Shown here one piece after another: positions 42,994 to 48,658 of a stretch of 48,658 nt of DNA. The notes under the pieces are model-generated. The model worked only from the letters and a program-made list of their open reading frames with translations. It did no database searches and was not told the DNA's origin. The position numbers and the translations under genes are program-made. Position 1 is the stretch's first letter, and every line of letters begins with the position of its first letter. Source of the stretch: Fimenecus sp045631075. Lineage in GTDB: Bacteria > Bacillota > Clostridia > Oscillospirales > Acutalibacteraceae. The stretch is taken from positions 1 to 48,658 of the forward strand of contig JAZQUC010000201.1 in NCBI GenBank assembly GCA_045631075.1. The letters are read 5' to 3'.

Positions 42994-43484
42994 TCACGAG
43001 CCATTTCGTGAACTGTATCGTGGATAGCATCAAGACCCTGTTCTTTTGCACGTTTTGCAAGGTCAAATTTGCCCATTGTTGCACCGTTTTCAGCATCAAC
43101 TCCCATTTCAAGATTCTTCTTTGTACTGTCTGTTACAACTTCACCGAGAAGTTCTGCAAATTTTGCTGCGTGTTCTGCTTCTTCCCATGCAGCTTTTTCC
43201 CAATAAAGACCACTTTCAGGATATCCTTCACGATGTGCTACTCTTGCCATTGCAAGGTACATACCAACTTCTGAACATTCACCTTCAAAGTTTGCTCGAA
43301 GGTCCATAATAATATCTTCTGAAACACCCTTTGCAACACCTACAACGTGCTCTGCAGCCCATGTTCTTTCGTCTTCTTTAACTTCGTTGAACTTATCAGC
43401 AGGAACTTTACACTGTGGGCATCTTTCTGGTGCTGAATCTCCTTCGTGAACATAACCGCAAACTGAACATACAAATTTTTTCAT
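42939..43484 (-). CDS. Reverse rubrerythrin (rubredoxin domain first)
   Basis: A 181-aa peroxidase that protects anaerobes from hydrogen peroxide and oxygen. An N-terminal rubredoxin iron site (C6, C9, C22, C25) precedes a four-helix di-iron domain with ExxH motifs (WEEAEHAAKF, DEARHGKAFE). This domain order is opposite to classical rubrerythrin and matches clostridial reverse rubrerythrins. The ribosome site is TTGGAGGAAA. It lies 26 bp downstream of the PerR-like gene with no promoter between, so the two share a transcript. Confidence 0.95.
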   Translation of the reverse strand: MKKFVCSVCGYVHEGDSAPERCPQCKVPADKFNEVKEDERTWAAEHVVGVAKGVSEDIIMDLRANFEGECSEVGMYLAMARVAHREGYPESGLYWEKAAWEEAEHAAKFAELLGEVVTDSTKKNLEMGVDAENGATMGKFDLAKRAKEQGLDAIHDTVHEMARDEARHGKAFEGLLKRYFN

Positions 43485-43510
43485 TTCTTTTTTCCTCCAA
43501 AAATATAATT

Positions 43511-43891
43511 TTAATTTATTGTATTACAATTTTTACATAAGCCAAAGGCCATTAAACTGTAATTAGTAACTTTGTTTATTATCTCATCTGAAAAGGTGAG
43601 TGAGTCAATATTAAAATTCATTAAATCATACACATTACCACAGGTTGAGCATTTGAAATGGGCATGAGGATTGACATTTCCGTCAAAACGGTCCGTCGAG
43701 CCGTCTGGAATTCTTAAAACCATACCATTTTCTTCAAGTTGAGTTAGATTTCTGTATAACGTACCCAAACTTATATTTGGTATAATCTCTCGAACAGAAA
43801 GATATAAATCCATAGCAGTCGGATGGTCATATCGTGAACAAAGTTCATTTATTATAGCATCACGCTGTTTACTTTTTCTTTCTATTGCCAT
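43511..43891 (-). CDS. perR: Fur-family peroxide regulator (PerR-like)
   Basis: A 126-aa repressor. The winged helix has NISLGTLYRNLTQL. The regulatory metal residues match PerR: H23 (HPTA), D70 (DRFD), H76 and H78 (PHAHF). The structural zinc cysteines are C81, C84, C119 and C122. From the family, iron-catalysed oxidation of the histidines releases it from DNA. ATG 43891 follows GCGAGGTGA; an 11-codon extension would overlap the operator. It lies upstream of rubrerythrin, its classical target. Confidence 0.88.
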   Translation of the reverse strand: MAIERKSKQRDAIINELCSRYDHPTAMDLYLSVREIIPNISLGTLYRNLTQLEENGMVLRIPDGSTDRFDGNVNPHAHFKCSTCGNVYDLMNFNIDSLTFSDEIINKVTNYSLMAFGLCKNCNTIN

Positions 43892-43917
43892 TTCATTCAC
43901 CTCGCTATCAGTAATGA

Positions 43918-43932
43918 TTATCATTATTATAA
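43918..43932 (-). promoter_or_regulatory. PerR box
   Basis: On the minus strand TTATAATAATGATAA matches the PerR consensus TTATAATNATTATAA at all but one position. It covers the -10 of the promoter that serves perR and rubrerythrin, so binding would block RNA polymerase. Confidence 0.8.
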
Positions 43933-43953
43933 CATTAAAATTTATATTGTCAA
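43926..43953 (-). promoter_or_regulatory. Promoter for perR and rubrerythrin
   Basis: Full-consensus TTGACA (43953-43948) and TATAAT (43931-43926) with a 16-nt spacer lie on the minus strand, about 35 nt upstream of the perR start. Confidence 0.85.
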
Positions 43954-44009
43954 TAGTTTTTTAAAAAATTTTTTTAATTATTCTTTTATTATTGGAATTA
44001 TTATCCAAC

Positions 44010-44038
44010 TTGACGATTATCAAGATTTTTGGTAAAAT
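44010..44038 (+). promoter_or_regulatory. Promoter for the dockerin-bearing autolysin
   Basis: TTGACG (44010-44015), a 17-nt spacer and TAAAAT (44033-44038) lie about 32 nt before the ATG at 44070, with an AAGGATGTGAG ribosome site between. Confidence 0.75.
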
Positions 44039-44069
44039 ATTGTCAAATATACATAAGGATGTGAGAAGA

Positions 44070-46085
44070 ATGCAAAATAAATTCAAAAGTATTATTTCTG
44101 TTATTTTGGTTTTTTCAATTTTATTTTCATTCTCCTTTGTTTTTTCTGCTTATGCTGCAACGAAAACAGGATACATAACACATGACAGTTTGAGAGTAAG
44201 AAGTACTCCAACGACTGTTTCAAATGATAATATTTTAAAACATAATGGAACTATAATTAATTTACATACAGATGATAAGGTAACAATTATAAAAAAAGTT
44301 GATAGTATTGGTGATGATAATTTTCCAACTTGGTATAATATTGAATTTACTTATAGTGGAAAATTATACGAGGGATATGTTCCTACAAATTATGTTAAAG
44401 AAAAAGTTACAGATACATCAGGTGTGGTATTAGATGGTGTTCCTGAATTGTATAAGGAATATGTAAAACAATTAAAGGCAGAACATCCTGATTGGGATTT
44501 TGTATTTTACGATACAGGTATTGAATGGTCAAATCTTTTTACAAAAGATGCACAGGGTTATATAGGAAGAAGTCTTATTGAAAATGTATTTCCTATTTCA
44601 TACCGTTCTACTGAATCTGGTGCTTATAATTGGCGTACTGACAAGTTTATTGCTCAGGACGCAGGCCGTTGGTATCAGGCAAATGAACAAACAATAGCAT
44701 ACTATATGGACCCAAGAAACTTTATGAATGATGAAAGTATCTTTATGTTTGAATCATTGAAGTTTGATGAAAAGTCACATACTATAGAGGGTGTTAACGC
44801 TATTTTAAATGGTTCATTTATGGAAACTAAAACAATTCTTGATTTTGAAGGTAATGATGTTTCATATGCACAAGCATTTATGGATGCTGCAAAAGCGTCA
44901 GGCGTGAGTCCGTATCATTTAGCATCAAGAGCTATTCAAGAAATTGGTACAACGGGTACTAGTGGTTCTGTAAATGGTTCTTCGGGATATTATAATTATT
45001 ATAATATCGGTGCAAGTAGTGGTTCTGACCCTGTTGCAAATGGTTTAAAATATGCAGCAACTACAGATGAAAAATATAATCTTCCTTGGAATACACCATA
45101 CAAGGCTATTGTTGGTGGTGCAAAATGGATAGGTACGGGTTATATCGATAAAGGTCAAGATACATTATATTATCAAAAATTTAATGTGGTAAAAAAAGTC
45201 TGGACTCATCAGTATATGACCAATATTATGGCTCCGTATCAAGAATCTGAAGATATTTATAAATCATACAAAAGTTTGAATATTCTTGATTTATCATATG
45301 TTTTTGTTATCCCTTATTATAAAAATATGCCCTCAAAAGCATGTCAACTTCCAAAGAAAAGTGATGCTAGTCCTAATAACTGGTTAACTTCTTTGACTGT
45401 CGAAGGATGTACTTTTGAATTTGACGGTGGTAAGACTTCTGGTTACTCTGTTACGGTGGATGAATCAGTTTCTTTTGTTAATATAACAGCAAAAGCTGTT
45501 AATTCTAAGGCAACAATCACTGGTGTTGGTAAAATAGAATTGGCAAATGGAACTAATTCTCACAAAGTCGTTGTAAAAGCAGAAAATGGTAATACAAGAA
45601 CATATTACATTGATATTATTCGTAGTACTGAAAATGCTATTCCGTTGAAAGGTATTTCTTTTGACAAAGATGAGTTATCAATGTTTAATGGCGAAACTAA
45701 AACACTAACTGTTAATTACAATCCGTCAAATACAACAGATAATAAGTCTGTTGTATGGACATCTTCTGACACTTCTGTTGCAACAGTAAAAGACGGTAAG
45801 GTTATTGCGATTGGAAAAGGCGAAGCAACTATTACAGCAAAGGTTGGAACATATACTGCAACTTGCAAGGTAATTGTTTCAAATAAAATAATTGTTGGTG
45901 ATATTGATGCCGATGGTCAAGTTACTATTTCTGATGCACTTATGATTTTTAAGTATAAAACAAATGAGATTACACTTTCACAAACTGCATTGAAGGCGGC
46001 AGATACTGATAAAAATGGTAATGTTGAGTTAGCTGATGCATTAAGAATTTTTAAGTATAAGAGTGGCGAAATAGAATCTTTATAA
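44070..46085 (+). CDS. Secreted glucosaminidase with SH3, Ig-like and dockerin domains
   Basis: A 671-aa exported protein. A signal peptide (1-30, cleavage likely after AYAA) precedes an SH3-like domain (about 31-113) and a LytG/GH73-type glucosaminidase region (about 125-400, with HLASRAIQEIGTTG containing the probable catalytic Glu). A cadherin-like beta domain (about 440-515) and a Big2 Ig-like domain (about 527-605) follow. The C-terminus (about 607-671) has two calcium loops (DIDADGQVTISDAL, DTDKNGNVELADAL) of a type I dockerin. It probably cuts peptidoglycan while attached to a cohesin-bearing surface scaffold. An upstream extension to 43992 crosses the promoter and is rejected. Confidence 0.88.
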   Translation: MQNKFKSIISVILVFSILFSFSFVFSAYAATKTGYITHDSLRVRSTPTTVSNDNILKHNGTIINLHTDDKVTIIKKVDSIGDDNFPTWYNIEFTYSGKLYEGYVPTNYVKEKVTDTSGVVLDGVPELYKEYVKQLKAEHPDWDFVFYDTGIEWSNLFTKDAQGYIGRSLIENVFPISYRSTESGAYNWRTDKFIAQDAGRWYQANEQTIAYYMDPRNFMNDESIFMFESLKFDEKSHTIEGVNAILNGSFMETKTILDFEGNDVSYAQAFMDAAKASGVSPYHLASRAIQEIGTTGTSGSVNGSSGYYNYYNIGASSGSDPVANGLKYAATTDEKYNLPWNTPYKAIVGGAKWIGTGYIDKGQDTLYYQKFNVVKKVWTHQYMTNIMAPYQESEDIYKSYKSLNILDLSYVFVIPYYKNMPSKACQLPKKSDASPNNWLTSLTVEGCTFEFDGGKTSGYSVTVDESVSFVNITAKAVNSKATITGVGKIELANGTNSHKVVVKAENGNTRTYYIDIIRSTENAIPLKGISFDKDELSMFNGETKTLTVNYNPSNTTDNKSVVWTSSDTSVATVKDGKVIAIGKGEATITAKVGTYTATCKVIVSNKIIVGDIDADGQVTISDALMIFKYKTNEITLSQTALKAADTDKNGNVELADALRIFKYKSGEIESL

Positions 46086-46091
46086 TATAAA

Positions 46092-46114
46092 AAGCCGACC
46101 AAATTGGTCGGCTT
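46092..46114. terminator. Bidirectional terminator between convergent genes
   Basis: A 9-bp stem, AAGCCGACC (46092-46100) with GGTCGGCTT (46106-46114), has a 5-nt loop. AAATTAT follows on the plus strand and TTTATATTATA on the minus strand. It separates the autolysin from the convergent hydrolase gene. Confidence 0.85.
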
Positions 46115-46127
46115 AAATTATGTTTGA

Positions 46128-47099
46128 TTATAAATATTTATTGATGAAGTTACATACGGAATTCCAATAAAGTTCAGGATTTGCACATGAATTTCTTGCG
46201 TGAGGTGAATTCGGAATTGTAACCTTTTCCTTATCACTTGCGCAGGCATCATATACTTTATCAAGCATTTCATATGGAACAAACGTATCTTTATCACCAT
46301 GCAGAAAGATAGTTGGCGTTTTTGATTTTTTTAATTGTTCAACTGAGGATGCTTTTTTGAAATCAAATCCGGAATAAATTTTATTTACAAGATTTGCACT
46401 GTAAAGAGTAGGGAATGTATGCATTTTAAAATTGTTTCTTATTTTATTGTCAAAAATATCCCATACTGATGTGTAGCCACAATCTGCAACAGCAGCTACT
46501 ACATTACTTGGAATTTCTTCACCTGTTGTCATCATAGTTGTTGCTGCACCCATAGAAACACCGTGAAGAATTATTTTGATATTTGGATTACTTTCTACAA
46601 GATAGTTTATCCAATCAATAACATCAAGTCTGTCATACCAGCCCATTGTTACAACATCTGATTCGCTATCAGCATGTCCGTTAAGACTTGGCATAAGAAC
46701 ATTATATCCTAATTCATGATATTTTTGAGCATATACACCCATTGAACATGGATTTGATGTGTATCCGTGAATTACAATTACACAAATATCTGTTTCTTTT
46801 TCTGCGAAAATATAATCTGCATGAAGATTTTTATTAAAGTTTGTTGATTTAATAGCAAGTTTTTCTTTATTTGCAGCATTAAACCATTCTTTACCAACTT
46901 CCATCATTTGATTAAGTCTAATTTTTTCTTCATCATCTTTTTTTGACCCACTTGCTATTTTAGCCACAATAGGATTTTTAATTCCACTCTTGGTAAGAGT
47001 TACATAGTAAAAACAATTACCTATCATATAATAAGTCGCAAGTGCTGAAGAACCGATGATTCCAACTGCCTTTAATACTTTTTTAGTGTTATTTTTCAT
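46128..47099 (-). CDS. Alpha/beta hydrolase, membrane-anchored
   Basis: A 323-aa serine hydrolase with an N-terminal hydrophobic segment (about 10-33), suggesting membrane anchoring or export. The catalytic set is the oxyanion HGYTSNP, nucleophile Ser in HGVSMGAA, Asp in HGDKDTFVP and His in NSPHARN. It resembles clostridial S9/YqkD-like hydrolases. The substrate is unknown. GGGAGGA precedes the ATG. Confidence 0.9.
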   Translation of the reverse strand: MKNNTKKVLKAVGIIGSSALATYYMIGNCFYYVTLTKSGIKNPIVAKIASGSKKDDEEKIRLNQMMEVGKEWFNAANKEKLAIKSTNFNKNLHADYIFAEKETDICVIVIHGYTSNPCSMGVYAQKYHELGYNVLMPSLNGHADSESDVVTMGWYDRLDVIDWINYLVESNPNIKIILHGVSMGAATTMMTTGEEIPSNVVAAVADCGYTSVWDIFDNKIRNNFKMHTFPTLYSANLVNKIYSGFDFKKASSVEQLKKSKTPTIFLHGDKDTFVPYEMLDKVYDACASDKEKVTIPNSPHARNSCANPELYWNSVCNFINKYL

Positions 47100-47120
47100 A
47101 AAAAATCCTCCCTTATTTTT

Positions 47121-47149
47121 ATTTTACATCCATTTATTAACATTGTCTA
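47121..47149 (-). promoter_or_regulatory. Promoter for the alpha/beta hydrolase
   Basis: TAGACA (47149-47144), 17 nt and TAAAAT (47126-47121) lie on the minus strand, 21 nt before the start codon. Confidence 0.65.
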
Positions 47150-47188
47150 TTGTTTTTTATTATATATTGATAATTTTTTTATTAAGTG

Positions 47189-47217
47189 TTGTATTATTGA
47201 TAATAATCTGTTAAAAT
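47189..47217 (+). promoter_or_regulatory. Promoter for the DivIVA-like gene
   Basis: TTGTAT (47189-47194), a 17-nt spacer and TAAAAT (47212-47217) lie 33 nt before ATG 47251. It is divergent from the hydrolase promoter. Confidence 0.65.
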
Positions 47218-47250
47218 AAGATGAATTTTGAAATATAAAGGAAAATTTAT

Positions 47251-47958
47251 ATGGCTAACGAATTTACTGTTATGAAAACATCACTTTTTGGTGGGTTTAA
47301 AAAATCTGATGTTCTTAATCTTATTGAGCAGTTGCAGACAGAAACTGCTGATGTTAAAGAAAGTCTTGACATAAAAAGAGAAGAAGTTCTTGAATTAAAA
47401 AACAAGATCAATGAACTTCAGGATAAATTAGAAGAACTTTCAGGTCTTGGTAACAAACTTGCTGAAAAGGAAAAGGAAGTTGAAGCACTTAATGAACAAC
47501 TTGAGGCTGCACTTCTCGAAAATAAGCAATTACGCGAAAAATCTGTCGAGTATGATGAAAAATCTGAAAAACTTCGTCGTGCTGAAAAACAGATTGGTGC
47601 TGCATATATTGACGCTCGTCGTTATTCAGATGATTTAGTTGAAAATGCTAAGAGCAAAGCTAAGGATATTGGTGCTTTTGCATCACAGGATATTAAGCGA
47701 GAAGCAGCTGAAATTGAATCATTATTAAAAGATGTAGATGTTATTTCCAGAAAGTTTAATTCATCAATTGAACAGCTTCATAAGGATGTTTATGCACTTA
47801 GCTCAAAACTTAATTCATCGGCTTCAAACTTATTGAATTTACATACTGATATTTCTGAAATCGAATCACATAATTTTGATTATGATAATTCAAATAATGA
47901 CGAAGTAACATATACTGTTCGTGATGAAAATTATGTTTCTGTTTCTTATGATGAATAA
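47251..47958 (+). CDS. DivIVA-like coiled-coil protein
   Basis: A 235-aa protein. A short N-terminal segment (TSLFGGFKKSDVLNLIEQLQ) resembles the DivIVA membrane-binding start. A long heptad-rich coiled coil follows (about 30-115), then a helical region with ARRYSDDLVENAKSKAKDIG and an acidic tail. DivIVA relatives mark cell poles or the division site. No catalytic motif is seen, and the exact role is unknown. It lies 25 bp before the helicase gene. Confidence 0.75.
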   Translation: MANEFTVMKTSLFGGFKKSDVLNLIEQLQTETADVKESLDIKREEVLELKNKINELQDKLEELSGLGNKLAEKEKEVEALNEQLEAALLENKQLREKSVEYDEKSEKLRRAEKQIGAAYIDARRYSDDLVENAKSKAKDIGAFASQDIKREAAEIESLLKDVDVISRKFNSSIEQLHKDVYALSSKLNSSASNLLNLHTDISEIESHNFDYDNSNNDEVTYTVRDENYVSVSYDE

Positions 47959-47983
47959 TATAATAAATAATAGGAGAATTTAG

Positions 47984-48658
47984 ATGCATTCACAAATTTG
48001 TGAGTTAAGAAATGAAATTATAAAAAATGAATTTAATAAAATGAATCCTATGCAGATGAAAGCGGTCTTGTCGGTGAATGGACCGCTTTTAATTCTTGCG
48101 GGTGCAGGCAGTGGCAAAACTACTGTTCTTGTTAATAGAATTGCAAATTTGATCAAATACGGTTCTGCCTTTGGTTCGTCCGAAATTTCAGGAAGAATTG
48201 AAGATGACACATATGATTTAATGAGAGCTTATAATAATGGTAATGAGTCTGTTTATCCGTATATAAGAAATGTATTAGCTCTTAATGCACCAAAACCGTG
48301 GGAGATTCTTGCTTTTACATTTACTAACAAAGCTGCTAATGAGCTTAAGGATAGATTAGCTTTGAGAATTGGTGAAGAGGCAAATGATATCTGGGCAGGT
48401 ACATTTCATTCTATATGTGTTCGTATTTTACGCAGAAATGCCGAAATTTTAGGCTTTTCTAAGCATTTCACCATATATGATACTGATGATAGCAAACGTA
48501 TTATAAAGGATTGTCAGCGTCTTCTTAATATCGTTGATAAGCTTTTACCGCACAAGTCTATCTTGGCTGAAATAAGTAAAGCAAAGGATATGCTTGTTTC
48601 ACCTGAAGAATTTTTGAATTTAAGCACGGGAAATTTCAGAGATAAGCAGATAGGTGAG
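47984..48658 (+). CDS. pcrA: PcrA/UvrD-type DNA helicase (3' end cut by window edge)
   Basis: The first 225 codons of a superfamily I helicase used in repair and in clearing proteins from DNA. It has the Q-motif NPMQMKAV, Walker A LAGAGSGKTTVL, motif Ia AFTFTNKAANELKDR and GTFHSICVRILRR. An insert of about 50 residues between motifs I and Ia is longer than in Bacillus PcrA. ATG 47984 follows TAGGAGAA. The remaining two thirds or so lie outside the window. Confidence 0.93.
   Translation, partial: MHSQICELRNEIIKNEFNKMNPMQMKAVLSVNGPLLILAGAGSGKTTVLVNRIANLIKYGSAFGSSEISGRIEDDTYDLMRAYNNGNESVYPYIRNVLALNAPKPWEILAFTFTNKAANELKDRLALRIGEEANDIWAGTFHSICVRILRRNAEILGFSKHFTIYDTDDSKRIIKDCQRLLNIVDKLLPHKSILAEISKAKDMLVSPEEFLNLSTGNFRDKQIGE

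Noticed and set aside
43992..44069. Upstream start for the autolysin
   Set aside because: It would cover the promoter and place 26 extra residues before a normal signal peptide. ATG 44070 has a good ribosome site.
1..48658. CRISPR arrays, tRNA or rRNA genes
   Set aside because: No regularly spaced repeats, cloverleaf sequences or rRNA signatures were recognised on either strand by eye. A covariance-model scan was not possible.

Overview
This 48.7-kb window is AT-rich chromosomal DNA from an anaerobic, spore-forming Clostridia member, most likely of the Ruminococcaceae/Oscillospirales group. The evidence is the very low GC, the AGGAGG-type ribosome sites, many TTG and GTG starts, sporulation genes (a GerW/YtfJ homologue and a SpoVM micro-gene), clostridial SAM-I and FMN riboswitches, a reverse rubrerythrin with a PerR-like regulator, and a dockerin-bearing autolysin as in ruminococci. 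No tRNA, rRNA, CRISPR array, insertion sequence or integrase was seen.

Layout. 1-4.1 kb (minus strand): metK under a SAM-I riboswitch, ribU under an FMN riboswitch, then an MFS permease and manA. 4.1-8.1 kb (plus): a Cys-type sulfatase, a class I aminotransferase, and ispD-ispF. 8.2-9.6 kb: a DUF3343 putative S/Se carrier translationally coupled to a cysteine-desulfurase-like enzyme. 9.6-15.4 kb: the c-di-AMP cyclase pair cdaA-cdaR, a lipoprotein and a two-component system. 15.4-20.4 kb: DUF1385, prmC, an M50 protease, scpA-scpB, DUF2953 and ytfJ. 20.5-34.9 kb: a dense housekeeping run from rluB to thiN (yicC, remA, gmk, rpoZ, priA, def, fmt, yugP-like, rsmB, rlmN, prpC, pknB, rsgA, thiN). 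It ends with a 48-aa membrane micro-protein and a 28-aa SpoVM, the same neighbourhood as in Bacillus subtilis.

35.3-43.0 kb is an accessory segment lying between two direct copies of the 3' end of a rubrerythrin gene (56 bp, two differences, both silent). It also holds a second 24-bp repeat and a small frame-disrupted gene. Its core is an operon-like set on the plus strand. The genes are: an unrecognised C-terminally anchored protein; a 944-aa sensor joining a LytS-type 5TM region, an extracellular sensor, HAMP, a PP2C phosphatase and an RsbW-type ATPase; a stand-alone STAS antagonist; an HD hydrolase of the small-alarmone-hydrolase type; a STAS domain fused to an aminoglycoside-phosphotransferase-like kinase; and a flavodoxin-fold oxidoreductase. 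No sigma factor is encoded nearby. This is the most likely undescribed system: a partner-switching circuit whose output may be the STAS-kinase fusion or alarmone turnover rather than a local sigma factor.

43-48.7 kb: a perR-rubrerythrin operon with a near-consensus PerR box over its -10, a secreted SH3/glucosaminidase/Ig-like/dockerin protein, an alpha/beta hydrolase, a DivIVA-like coiled-coil protein, and the 5' part of a PcrA/UvrD helicase cut by the window edge.
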